Shown here: in pieces, positions 1 through 8,047 of the stretch
Numbering within the stretch: position 1 is the stretch's first letter
How the letters are laid out: each line of letters starts with the position of its first letter
NCBI GenBank assembly: GCA_963785765.1
Contig: CAWAWM010000009.1
Location: forward strand, 1 to 64,000
Direction: 5' to 3'
DNA from: DATBGO01 sp963785765
Lineage (GTDB): Bacteria; Actinomycetota; Actinomycetes; Streptosporangiales; Streptosporangiaceae
Length of the DNA stretch: 64,000 nt
The notes under the pieces: model-generated
The model's database searches: none
The model's input: the letters and a program-made list of their open reading frames with translations, nothing else
Told to the model about the DNA's origin: nothing
Position numbers and translations under genes: made by a program

Positions 1-112
1 ATGATCTGACACTGCGCCGACCCTCCGCCGCCGCGAAGCCCGCAACCTGCACCAGGCGCGGCAGAAGCGCGCGTCCGCGAAGCCTAACGGGCCAGGCGGC
101 AGAATCGGTGGC

Positions 113-379
113 GTGGTTGAGTTCGCCGGTCCGCTTGATCGCGACCGCCTCGGGCAATTGCTGACCAGACGCGGGTTCGATCCAGCCGCGTATTCGCTGA
201 CCGGAGGGCATCCCGCTGAGCGTTACGTGCTCGACCACCGTGGGCACGAGTGGGTTGTCTACTACTCAGAACGTAGGATCGAAACAGGGCGGCGTTCGTT
301 TGCCAGCGAGGATCTGGCTTGCCGCCACCTAGCTGACCTGCTCTGGAACGATCGAACCGTCCGCCGAGTCCACACCTAA
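113..379 (+). CDS. Small conserved-looking hypothetical protein (88 aa)
   Basis: A short GTG-started frame with good third-position GC bias. The sequence is compact and soluble: an N-terminal part around LLTRRGFDPAAYSL followed by a beta-rich core (YVLDHRGHEWVVYYSER, then SEDLACRHLADLL). From memory this two-part shape, with a glycine/tryptophan-rich strand motif and a helix containing an acidic residue before CRHL, resembles small actinobacterial proteins encoded next to polymorphic toxins, so an immunity-type role is possible. No toxin gene is visible, because the window begins only 112 bases upstream. No signal peptide or membrane segment is seen. Function unknown; the call rests on coding character only. 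Confidence 0.5.
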   Translation: MVEFAGPLDRDRLGQLLTRRGFDPAAYSLTGGHPAERYVLDHRGHEWVVYYSERRIETGRRSFASEDLACRHLADLLWNDRTVRRVHT

Positions 380-425
380 GTACCATCCGCGGCAAATGAG
401 TGTGGGTGCTGGCGTAGCTGGCTGG

Positions 426-1043
426 TTAGTCATTCCGCCGACTAACGTCGTCGTCGATAACGCGATCGCTGCGGTGGGCGGCGAACCAGGCCGACTGCCG
501 GGACATTCGTTCGGCCGCTGGCGTGTCACCGGTCACCCCGTAAACCGTTCCCGGGAAATCCAGCGATTCCTGAATCTCCCAGATCTGCTCATGCTGACCC
601 GGCGGATATATCCGGGCCGGATCACCGACGGCGACCCACCCGATCGGGACCGTCGTCCCCGGCGGCAGGACCGTATTGACCTGCACGACGCCGTGGATCC
701 GCACCTCGCTGCCCGCCCCGGCCACGCAGCCGGGGAACAAGGCCGCGCCGGTGGCCAGGAAGCAGCCATCGCCGACCCGCGCGCCGTTGACATGGGCATG
801 CGGGCCGACCAGGACATCATCGCCGACCACGACGGGGTGCCCGGCCCGGCCGCGGAGCACGGCGTTCTCCATCACGACGCTCCGCGCTCCAACGCTGACC
901 TGCCCGTCCTCAGCGGTCAGCACGGCCCCGAACAGTATGCGGGCACCGGGCCCGATACGCACCGCCCCGCACACGACCGCCGTCGGCGCGACATACGCGC
1001 TGGGATCGATCTCCGGGACAACGCCGCGATGCTCAATCAGCAC
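426..1043 (-). CDS. Gamma-carbonic-anhydrase-like hexapeptide-repeat protein
   Basis: The product is a left-handed beta-helix protein of the YrdA/gamma-carbonic-anhydrase group. Hexapeptide turns run from about residue 15 (PSAYVAPTAVVCG) to residue 125, with the typical VGDDVLVGPHAHVNG coil, which holds two histidines in the place of the family's zinc ligands; a third histidine (GHPVVVG) precedes it. The C-terminal helix region contains GWVAVGDPARIYPP, as in other actinobacterial members. I chose the GTG at 1043, giving an N-terminus MLIEHRG that matches family starts; the frame stays open to an upstream start at 1100. Catalytic activity is not assured: many members are non-enzymatic or act as acyl- or metal-binding trimers. 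Confidence 0.75.
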   Translation of the reverse strand: MLIEHRGVVPEIDPSAYVAPTAVVCGAVRIGPGARILFGAVLTAEDGQVSVGARSVVMENAVLRGRAGHPVVVGDDVLVGPHAHVNGARVGDGCFLATGAALFPGCVAGAGSEVRIHGVVQVNTVLPPGTTVPIGWVAVGDPARIYPPGQHEQIWEIQESLDFPGTVYGVTGDTPAAERMSRQSAWFAAHRSDRVIDDDVSRRND

Positions 1044-1704
1044 ACATCCCAGCTTGCCAGCAACCAGAACCGATGGCGGCCATCTCAGAGGCATGCTCAA
1101 CCAGCGGCATGACCGGATGTTCCTCGGGAAAGCAGAGTCGTATAAGTATGCCGTCCGCCAACGCCTTTTCGCGGTCCTCTTGATACCGCGGCACGCTGTC
1201 CCGTGACACGCAAATCGGCCCGTTGACAGCCAATCCGGCCCGGTTGCGTCTCCATGCAGTCAAGTCGGCCGGGCGCTTCCTGGGCTGACAGGACAACGAT
1301 CATGGCTCGCCCTTTGGACCAGGACGAATGCCCGGGCGGTGCCGCTCGCCGGGCTGTGAACGACCGGGCCGGACCAAACTGACGAGAACACTGCCTGATG
1401 ACGATCGCAGCCCGCCCTCGGCGGCGAGGAGGGTCTTGATCACCTGCCTCTGAATCAGGCCCGCCCAGATCAGGGGCACACCTATCGGGCCGATTTATTT
1501 CGCACGGGACACACTCGCGAGCGGCACCCACTCGGCCAGGCGGAGGAAGATCAGGTAGGTTGTCCGGACCGTCACGAACCCGCGATCCTGTCGGGCATGC
1601 CACCGTGACCGCCGACGAGCTCGCAGGTCAGCTACCTATAGCCCATTTTGGCCCGGGGACTTCCGGGCGCGAAGGCTGTGCATCTGCGGTAAGGCGGCAA
1701 GGAG
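1044..1704. other. About 660 bases without a convincing gene
   Basis: Frames here are arginine/proline-rich on both strands and lack consistent codon bias. A 26-codon minus-strand stretch (1495-1575, stop at 1495) reads TYLIFLRLAEW, which recalls the hydrophobic N-terminus of some actinobacterial integrase-core transposases. The continuation is not recognisable. The stretch may be a decayed mobile-element relic next to the truncated trehalose synthase. Confidence 0.35.
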
Positions 1705-2394
1705 TCAATTCAGCGGTTCGGGGAGCTCAAGCCAGTAGAACCCGTGGCCGGGCAAGGTCAGCACGTAGCTAAGGTTTCCGATCGGCGGGAAATGCGCGCC
1801 TCCCATGCACTCGACCGGCGTGATGCCGATAAATCGTTGCAGATCAAGCTCCACCGGCTGCGGAAACCGGGACAGGTTGTTCACGCACAGGATGCGGTCG
1901 GAGGGGTTTGCTGCATTTGGGTTCGCGTGCTCGCGAACGAACGCGAGCACGCTCGGGTTGGACGAGTTGAGCTCCTCGTACCCGCCCCGGCCGAAGACCG
2001 GGTGCCGCTTCCTGATCTCGATCATGCGCCTGGTCCAGTGCAGCAGCGAGCCGCCGTTGCGCTCCTGCGCCTGGACGTTCAACCCTTGATAGCCATAGAT
2101 CGGGTCCATCAGCGGCGGCAGGTAGAGGCGTTCGGGCTCGCTGCTCGAAAAGCCGCCGTTTTGGTCGGGTGTCCACTGCATGGGCGTGCGCACGCTGTCA
2201 CGGTCACCGAGCCAGATGTTGTCGCCCATCCCAATCTCGTCACCGTAATAGAGCACCGGCGAGCCGGGCAGCGACAGCAGCAGCGCGGTGAACAGCTCCA
2301 ACTGGTCACGGTCATTGTCAAGCAGCGGCGCGAGCCTGCGCCTGATCCCGATGTTGGCCTTCATTCGCGGGTCCTTGGCGTACTCCGCGTACAT
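1705..2394 (-). pseudogene. treS: Trehalose synthase (TreS), C-terminal fragment
   Basis: The 229 residues match the last third of GH13 trehalose synthase, which interconverts maltose and trehalose. Visible are the late catalytic-barrel strand region (LLSLPGSPVLYYGDEIGMGDN), the family-typical RDSVRTPMQW motif and a C-terminal beta-sandwich ending LPGHGFYWLELP. Full TreS proteins are roughly 570-600 aa, so the N-terminal catalytic half with the nucleophile is missing. Similarity begins abruptly at MYAEYAKDPRMKAN; upstream codons do not continue the family sequence. The break lies about 28 bases from the CCA end of a tRNA-Val gene, pointing to truncation by a recombination or integration event. 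The remaining frame has no internal stops, so the loss may be recent. It is very unlikely to be active. Confidence 0.85.
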
Positions 2395-2422
2395 GCAAAA
2401 ATGTCATCTAGCTGCACAAACT

Positions 2423-2497
2423 TGGTGGGCGCAGGTGGGTTCGAACCACCGGCCCCTCGCTTGTAAGGCGAGTGCTCTACCGCTGAGCTATGCACCC
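2423..2497 (-). tRNA. tRNA-Val (anticodon TAC)
   Basis: Read on the minus strand from 2497, the acceptor arm GGGTGCA pairs with TGCGCCC. The anticodon stem CTCGC/GCGAG holds the loop CTTACAA, giving anticodon TAC, and the T-arm contains GGTTCGAACC. The discriminator A is followed by an encoded CCA at 2423-2425. There is no intron or mismatch that would suggest decay. Its 3' end faces the truncated treS fragment, a typical position for a tRNA used as an integration site. Confidence 0.95.
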
Positions 2498-2635
2498 ATC
2501 AAGCCGGCCCGGTGCACAGGCAGGGGCCGACCGTGACCGGCCTAGCGTACCCGTTCTGCTGCTGCGTGGCCGATTCCGAGAGTCGCCCAGCCAGCCGCTG
2601 CGGGCCGCTCCGACCGCTAACGCGCTCCGCTGGAG

Positions 2636-3088
2636 CTAGCCGATCCGCGCTGTCCGGCCTGCACGGCCAAGCACCCTGGCTAGCGCGCGCTCCACCTCTT
2701 CGGCCAGGCCTGGCGCCTGGTCAGCGTCGTCCGGCGTCCTGGCACTGATCGCCGGGCTACCGCCCGCGACTACCGATCCCGGGTCACCCGCCGCAAAACC
2801 CTCGGCCGCTCCCCCCGCCGCGCCGACGGGCTCCGCAGACACCATCGATCCGGTCGCGTCCGAAGGCTCGCTCACGAACCCGCAGTCCCGGCATTCGACT
2901 TCGCCGAGGCGCCGCACCAGATGCGCGCTCGCGCATACCGGGCACCGGTCAAGTTCCGCCATCCAGTCAGCGGACGACTGACAGCCAGGGCAGATCAGCA
3001 CCTGGCGATCTGCCCGGACACCGCGCCGCCAGGGGCTCTCCCCGCGGTCCGGGTCCACTTGCCGTGTGCCACAGCGATAGCAGGGCAT
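2636..3088 (-). CDS. Zinc-ribbon protein of unknown function
   Basis: A 150-residue protein with four CxxC knuckles at residues 3-6, 33-36, 49-52 and 66-69, enough for two zinc ribbons. After residue 75 the chain becomes Ala/Gly/Pro-rich and disordered, with a short C-terminal helix (EEVERALARVLGRAGR). It lies 44 bases downstream of the peroxiredoxin gene on the same strand, so the two are probably co-transcribed; that pairing suggests a link to redox control, but this is inference. No catalytic motif is seen. RNA or protein binding is the usual role of such tandem ribbons. Confidence 0.7.
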   Translation of the reverse strand: MPCYRCGTRQVDPDRGESPWRRGVRADRQVLICPGCQSSADWMAELDRCPVCASAHLVRRLGEVECRDCGFVSEPSDATGSMVSAEPVGAAGGAAEGFAAGDPGSVVAGGSPAISARTPDDADQAPGLAEEVERALARVLGRAGRTARIG

Positions 3089-3132
3089 TGCGCCTGCTCC
3101 GGTTTCTGCCGTTCCCCTCAGAACCGCCAGCG

Positions 3133-3594
3133 CTAATCCAGCGCGGCCAGCGCCTTCTGGTAATCGGCGATCTCACGTGCCTGCGGTACCGGGTTCACGA
3201 CCTTCCACCGCACGACACCCTTCTTGTCGATAATGAACGTTCCCCGGGTAGCGATGCCCCGATTCTCGTCGAACACACCGTAGGACCTGGCCACCGCGCC
3301 GTGCGGCCAGAAATCTGAAAGGAGTGCGAAATTGAAATCTTCGGCGTCTGCCCAGACCCGGTGCGAGTGAGTCGAGTCCACCGAAACCGTGAGCAGCTCG
3401 GCATCATCGCCGGAAACCTCGGGGAAGTCATCGCGCATCGCGCACAGCTCGCCCGAGCAGACGCCGCTGAAGGCGAGCGGATAGAAGACCAGCACCACGT
3501 TCTTCTCGCCGCGAAACCCTGACAACCGCACCGGGGTGCCGTGCTGGTCCTTCAACTCGAAGTCAGGAGCCTGATCGCCGACGTCGACCGTCAT
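3133..3594 (-). CDS. AhpE-like peroxiredoxin
   Basis: A 153-aa thioredoxin-fold peroxidase that reduces hydroperoxides. The peroxidatic cysteine is C46 in PLAFSGVC, the AhpE/Prx version of the PxxxTxxC motif, with the conserved arginine in TRGTFIIDKKG further on. A second cysteine, C51, lies five residues later, in a position where some bacterioferritin-comigratory-type enzymes keep the resolving cysteine. The length equals M. tuberculosis AhpE (about 153 aa). The gene stands between the zinc-ribbon gene and DUF3052, the same order as ahpE/Rv2239c beside aceE in mycobacteria. Start ATG at 3594 has GAAAGGACC upstream. The reductant cannot be inferred. Confidence 0.9.
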   Translation of the reverse strand: MTVDVGDQAPDFELKDQHGTPVRLSGFRGEKNVVLVFYPLAFSGVCSGELCAMRDDFPEVSGDDAELLTVSVDSTHSHRVWADAEDFNFALLSDFWPHGAVARSYGVFDENRGIATRGTFIIDKKGVVRWKVVNPVPQAREIADYQKALAALD

Positions 3595-3711
3595 CTAAGG
3601 TCCTTTCACCATGAGATGAGAGAGCGGCCCGCAGAGCGGGGCCACATGCGCGCAGATGCACTCAGTCTGCCACCAGTACCGGCCGGGACGGCGCCGAAAG
3701 GATCACGAACC

Positions 3712-4140
3712 TCAGCGTCTCGCCTTGGGCCTGACCAGCCGACTGGCTGACCAGTCGCGCCCGGCGCTGATCGTTGACGTCTGCGATAGTCCGGCCGTCG
3801 GCGCGGCCTCGCCAATCTCACTCGGCTCGACATGCCCGGAACGGCCCGATTTGGGGGTCAGCAGCCAGATGTAGCCACCGTCGGTAAGCGGCGTCAGCGC
3901 GTCAACCAGCGCATCGACCAGGTCACCGTCGTCATCCCGCCACCAGAGCAGGACGACCTCTACTACGTCGTCGTAGTCCTCATCGACGAGTTCCACCCCA
4001 TCGACGGCCGCAACCGAGTCTCGAAGCTTCTCGTCGCAATCGTCGTCGTAGCCGATCTCCTGCACCACCTGGCCCGGCTTGATGCCGAGCCGCTCGGCCA
4101 GGTCACGCTGATCCTGTGCCTGGCCCGCGGTCGCGCTCAC
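3712..4140 (-). CDS. DUF3052 family protein
   Basis: The protein begins SATAGQAQDQRDLAERLGIKPGQ and continues with the strongly acidic DDDCDEKLRDSV segment and a beta-rich core ending YIWLLTPKSGR, all characteristic of the actinobacterial DUF3052 family. I moved the start to the GTG at 4140 because a strong AGGGAGGAAG ribosome site lies just before it; earlier in-frame codons add only basic, non-conserved residues. Its place between the AhpE-like gene and aceE is conserved in mycobacteria. The function is not established. The fold is small and acidic, without membrane segments or catalytic motifs. Confidence 0.85.
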   Translation of the reverse strand: MSATAGQAQDQRDLAERLGIKPGQVVQEIGYDDDCDEKLRDSVAAVDGVELVDEDYDDVVEVVLLWWRDDDGDLVDALVDALTPLTDGGYIWLLTPKSGRSGHVEPSEIGEAAPTAGLSQTSTISAGRDWSASRLVRPKARR

Positions 4141-4773
4141 TAACTTCCTCCCTGGTCCTTTCCCGCCCCCCGCCAGCGCCATCGGCCGAAGGTTCGGACA
4201 TTTGCCGTATCCTGCCGGTCAGCGCGGCGCCTGCGGCGTCGCCACCTCTTGATCGGACAGTTCACACTGGGCGGGCGCGGCGCGCAAGTGCCAATCGGCA
4301 CGCAATGCAAAATCCGCCCCCATCGCCGGATCTCCGCCGCTGGCCGCCGCGCCAGATATCGCCCGGCGACCGGCCCCCTAGTGCCTATTCAGATGTCTGG
4401 CGAGACCCGCTACCGCTAATCTCGCCGCGGTCGTGCGCCCGGCCGGCTGACCATGCGGCCGCGCCTGCCTCATCCTGGTGTACCCAGATTGGTGAAGGGA
4501 AGCATCTAACCGGAAGATTCCCCTGACGTCCAGCCAGCCGCCCCCGTGGCCGAACGCTCAGATCGGCGGGGGCCGACCCGTGCAGTACGCCACATACCCT
4601 GGCCGGGAGCTGCCGCTACCGGTTACCCACTAGTAGAGATGCGTTGGGAGCGGCAGCGTACCAGGATTGGTCTGGACAACTCAGAACGGCAGCAGCGGCG
4701 GTGACCTGCCGCTCACCAAGACAGACACCGGCGGCGGCGCACAACCGCCACCGCGGAAGGCGAGGAACACCCC
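4141..4773. other. Intergenic region upstream of aceE
   Basis: This 630-base divergent region lies between DUF3052 (minus) and aceE (plus). It should hold both promoters, but I could not pick a convincing -35/-10 pair. Possible open frames here are Arg/Pro-rich shadows. A ribosome site (AAGGCGAGG, about 4757-4766) precedes the aceE GTG. Confidence 0.5.
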
Positions 4774-7194
4774 GTGGCATCCGGACGCCAGCGCTTCTCG
4801 ATCATCAGCGACGGCCTGCCCACCCAGCTTCCCGACATCGACCAGGACGAGACCAGAGAATGGGTCGAGTCGTTCGACACCGTGGTCAGGACCCGCGGCC
4901 GGGGCCGGGCCAGGTACCTCATGCTCCGGCTGCTGGAACGCGCCCGCGAGCAGCAGGTGGGGGTTCCGGGCCTGCGCAGCACCGACTACATCAACACCAT
5001 TCCGCCCGAGCGCGAGCCGTGGTTTCCCGGCGATGAGTACATCGAGCGCCGGATCCGCGCCTACATCCGCTGGAACGCCGCGGTCATGGTTTCCCGCGCC
5101 AACCGGGCCGGGCTGGGCGTCGGCGGCCATATTGCCACCTACGCCTCGGCGGCCAGCCTGTACGAGGTCGGCTTCAATCACTTCTTCCGCGGCAAGGACC
5201 ACGGCGAGTCGGGCGACCAGGTCTTCATCCAGGGCCACGCGGCTCCAGGCATCTATGCCAGGGCCTTCCTCGAGGGCCGTCTGACCGAACATCAGCTGAA
5301 CGGTTTCCGCCAGGAACTCTCGCACCCCGGCGGCGGCCTCCCGTCGTATCCGCACCCCCGTCTCATGCCGGACTTCTGGGAGTTCCCGACCGTATCGATG
5401 GGCCTGGGCCCCATCAACGCCGTCTACCAGGCCAGGTTCAACAGGTACCTGCTGGCCCGGCAGATCAAGGACACCAGCAGGTCGCACGTCTGGGCCTTCC
5501 TCGGCGACGGCGAGACCGACGAGCCCGAGGTGCTCGGTTCGATCGGGCTGGCCGCCCGCGAGGAACTCGACAACCTCACCTTCGTGATCAACTGCAATCT
5601 GCAGCGCCTGGACGGGCCCGTGCGCGGCAATGGAAAGATCATCCAGGAACTTGAGGCGTCGTTCCGCGGCGCCGGCTGGAACGTCATCAAGGTGATCTGG
5701 GGCCGCGACTGGGACCCGCTGCTGGCCCAGGACACCGACGGCGTGCTGGTCAACAAGATGAACTCCACCCCGGACGGGCAATTCCAGACCTACGGCGTCG
5801 AAACGGGCGCCTACATCAGGGAAAACTTCTTCGGCGGCGACCCCAGGCTGCGCGCGATGGTCGAGCACCTCTCCGACGATCAGCTGCGCAACCTGTCCCG
5901 GGGCGGCCACGACTACCGCAAGGTCTACGCCGCCTTCAAGGCCGCCACCGAGCATGTCGGCCAGCCGACGGTGATCCTGGCCCACACGATCAAGGGCTGG
6001 ACGCTGGGACCGGACTTCGAGGCGCGCAACGCCACGCACCAGATGAAGAAGCTCACCGTGGCCGAGCTCAAGGATTTCCGCGACCGCCTGTACCTGGAGA
6101 TCCCGGATGCCGCGCTCGAGGCCGAGCAGCCGCCGTACTACCACCCGGGCGAGCAGTCCGACGAGATCCAGTACATGCTGGAGCGCCGCGCCGCCCTGGG
6201 CGGCTTCCTGCCCAAGCGGGTGGTCCGGGCCAAGCCGCTCGCGCTGAAGGGCAACGCCGCCTACGAGGAGCTGCGCAAGGGCTCGGGCAAGCAGGCAGTG
6301 GCCACCACCATGGCGTTCGTCCGGCTGCTCAAGGACCTGATGAAGGATCCGGAGATCGGCGAGCGGTTCGTGCCGATCATCCCGGACGAGGCCCGCACCT
6401 TCGGCATGGACTCGCTGTTCCCGACCGCGAAGATCTACTCCCCGTACGGCCAGAGCTACGAAGCGGTCGACCGGAACCTGCTGCTGTCCTACAAGGAGTC
6501 GGAGAAGGGGCAGATCCTGCACGAGGGCATCAATGAAGCAGGCGCGATGGGGTCGACGATCGCCGCGGGCACCGCGTACGCGACGCACGGCACCCACATG
6601 ATCCCGGTCTACATCTTCTACTCGATGTTCGGGTTCCAGCGGACCGGCGATCAGCTGTGGTCCTTCGGTGACCAGCTGGGCCGCGGCTTCCTGCTCGGCG
6701 CGACCGCGGGCCGGACCACGCTGACCGGCGAGGGCCTGCAGCACAACGACGGGCACTCGATGCTGCTGTCCTCGGTCAGCATGGCGTGCGTCTCTTACGA
6801 CGCGGCCTGGGCCTACGAGCTGTCCTACATCGTGCGCGACGCCCTGCGGAGGATGTACGGCGCCACCCCCGACCATCCGGACGGCGAGAACATCTTCTAC
6901 TACCTGTCGATCTACAACGAGCCTTACGTTCAGCCCGCCGAGCCCGCCGATTTCCCCGGCGGCAGCCAGGCCCTGGAGCAGGGCATCCTGCGCGGGCTCT
7001 ACCGGTACTCCGCAGCCCCCGGCCCCGCGACCGCCGACCAGGCCGGGCCCGGCCGTAGCGGGCGCCTGCCCTCCGGCGAGCCGGTGGTCACCGGCACCGT
7101 GCTGTCCGCCGGCCGCCGGCTTCCGGCGATGCTGGCCTCTCGCCGTACGAGCATCCGTCGCCGGATCAGGCGCCGTCCGCGGATGCCACCGTGA
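4774..7194 (+). CDS. aceE: Pyruvate dehydrogenase E1 (AceE), N-terminal and middle part
   Basis: Homodimeric-type E1 of pyruvate dehydrogenase: decarboxylates pyruvate with thiamine diphosphate and acetylates the E2 lipoyl group. The ThDP site is clear: GDGETDEP at residue 244 and NCNLQRLDGPV at 273-283. The phosphate-binding FFRGKDHGESGDQ loop starts at 137, and the pyrimidine-domain segment HEGINEAGAMGS also occurs. Homology stops near residue 745 (GLYRYSAAP). After this come about 60 residues of Pro/Gly/Ala linker turning arginine-rich, and a TGA at 7192. The normal enzyme continues for about 160 more residues, which are encoded in the overlapping next frame. Start is GTG 4774. The product alone would lack the C-terminal transketolase domain. 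See the entry at 7191 for the frame break. Confidence 0.9.
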   Translation: MASGRQRFSIISDGLPTQLPDIDQDETREWVESFDTVVRTRGRGRARYLMLRLLERAREQQVGVPGLRSTDYINTIPPEREPWFPGDEYIERRIRAYIRWNAAVMVSRANRAGLGVGGHIATYASAASLYEVGFNHFFRGKDHGESGDQVFIQGHAAPGIYARAFLEGRLTEHQLNGFRQELSHPGGGLPSYPHPRLMPDFWEFPTVSMGLGPINAVYQARFNRYLLARQIKDTSRSHVWAFLGDGETDEPEVLGSIGLAAREELDNLTFVINCNLQRLDGPVRGNGKIIQELEASFRGAGWNVIKVIWGRDWDPLLAQDTDGVLVNKMNSTPDGQFQTYGVETGAYIRENFFGGDPRLRAMVEHLSDDQLRNLSRGGHDYRKVYAAFKAATEHVGQPTVILAHTIKGWTLGPDFEARNATHQMKKLTVAELKDFRDRLYLEIPDAALEAEQPPYYHPGEQSDEIQYMLERRAALGGFLPKRVVRAKPLALKGNAAYEELRKGSGKQAVATTMAFVRLLKDLMKDPEIGERFVPIIPDEARTFGMDSLFPTAKIYSPYGQSYEAVDRNLLLSYKESEKGQILHEGINEAGAMGSTIAAGTAYATHGTHMIPVYIFYSMFGFQRTGDQLWSFGDQLGRGFLLGATAGRTTLTGEGLQHNDGHSMLLSSVSMACVSYDAAWAYELSYIVRDALRRMYGATPDHPDGENIFYYLSIYNEPYVQPAEPADFPGGSQALEQGILRGLYRYSAAPGPATADQAGPGRSGRLPSGEPVVTGTVLSAGRRLPAMLASRRTSIRRRIRRRPRMPP

Positions 7195-7916
7195 CCCCGG
7201 AGGAAGCCGCTGACTCCGGTGCCGGTCAGTTCCCGGACGGGACGCGAGTCCCGGACAACGCCGGCGACGGGGCCGGGACGGAAGCCGAGGCTGGCACCGG
7301 TCCTGAAGCCGACACCGCTCCTGAGGCTGGCACCGCTGCTGAGGCCGGCACCGCTGCTGAGGCCGGCACCGCTGCTGAAGCCGGCAGCACGTCCGCGGCT
7401 GACGACGCTGACCAGGCCGCAGACCGGCCGCGGGCCCAGATCCTCGCCTCCGGTGTCGCGCTGCGCTGGGCCCTGCAGGCCCAGCGGATGCTCGCCGACG
7501 AGTGGGGGGTCATGGCCGACGCCTGGTCGGCGACCTCCTGGACCGAGCTGCGCCGCGACGCTCTCGCCTGCGACGAGTGGAACCTGCTGCACCCCGATGA
7601 GGAGCAGCGCGTCCCCTTCGTCACCCAGGCGCTCGACGGCCACCAGGGACCGGTCGTCGCAGTGAGCGACTGGATCCGGGCGGTGCCCGACCAGATCGCC
7701 CGCTGGGTGCCGGCTCCGTTCACCTCGCTCGGCACCGATGGCTGGGGCTTCTCCGACACCCGGCCCGCCGCCCGCAGGTTCTTCAACGTGGACGCCGAGT
7801 CGATCACCGTGGCGGTACTCAGCCAGCTCGCCCGCCAGGGCGAAGTCAAGCCGGAAGTAGTCGGCCAGGCCATCACCAAGTACCGCCTCGACCTCCCGGT
7901 CAGCGAGGCCCTCTGA
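7191..7916 (+). CDS. aceE: Pyruvate dehydrogenase E1 (AceE), C-terminal domain in shifted frame
   Basis: Residues from about 83 onward (AQILASGVALRWALQAQRML to the end) are the C-terminal transketolase-like domain of AceE, including VWS-type WSATSWTELRRD and the FTSLGTDGWGFSDTR loop near the active site. The first 80 residues are low complexity (TAAEAG repeats). The GTG at 7191 overlaps the upstream stop as GTGA but has no ribosome site, so independent initiation would need translational coupling. In this same frame the codons from roughly 7115 to 7190 already read as an acidic/proline linker, while the frame of the upstream part becomes arginine-rich. A single-base frame break between 7059 and about 7130 therefore joins the two, giving one protein near 1,047 aa. 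Confidence 0.85.
   Translation: MTPEEAADSGAGQFPDGTRVPDNAGDGAGTEAEAGTGPEADTAPEAGTAAEAGTAAEAGTAAEAGSTSAADDADQAADRPRAQILASGVALRWALQAQRMLADEWGVMADAWSATSWTELRRDALACDEWNLLHPDEEQRVPFVTQALDGHQGPVVAVSDWIRAVPDQIARWVPAPFTSLGTDGWGFSDTRPAARRFFNVDAESITVAVLSQLARQGEVKPEVVGQAITKYRLDLPVSEAL
7314..7388 (+). repeat. 18-bp in-frame tandem repeat in the aceE linker
   Basis: About four copies of an 18-bp unit, ACCGCTGCTGAGGCCGGC with small changes, encode TAAEAG. It lies in the non-conserved insertion between the middle and C-terminal E1 domains. Confidence 0.85.
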
Positions 7917-8006
7917 AGCCTCGCGCCCATTCACTCGGCGTGCCAGGGCCTCGGCGGCGCTGCAGGGCGTGTCCGGGGCAGGTTCGGGGCCGAAACGGAG
8001 TCTGTC

Positions 8007-8026
8007 TCAGTATGCCTGTGTACTGA
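8007..8026. promoter_or_regulatory. Inverted repeat, probable operator of the downstream HTH gene
   Basis: TCAGTA, 8 bases, TACTGA form a perfect 6+6 inverted repeat. It ends 21 bases before the ATG at 8048 and covers the position of the -35 element for a -10 hexamer CATAAT at 8036-8041. Binding by the HTH domain of the downstream protein would repress its own promoter; this is inference. Confidence 0.5.
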
Positions 8027-8047
8027 CACCCGGGGCATAATGGGAGG

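Noticed and set aside
1..112. End of an upstream gene at the left window edge
   Set aside because: No frame over these bases shows coding bias or a recognisable C-terminus.
396..1112. Plus-strand frame of 238 codons opposite the carbonic-anhydrase-like gene
   Set aside because: Composition is His/Arg/Asp-rich shadow, and the opposite frame has clear hexapeptide repeats.
4681..6876. Very long minus-strand open frame (731 codons) opposite aceE
   Set aside because: It mirrors aceE codon bias, has no recognisable domain and covers the ThDP-binding region of a clear enzyme.
7059..7130. Programmed -1 frameshift in aceE
   Set aside because: No X XXY YYZ heptamer and no clear stimulatory structure were found, so I keep it only as a lesser option.
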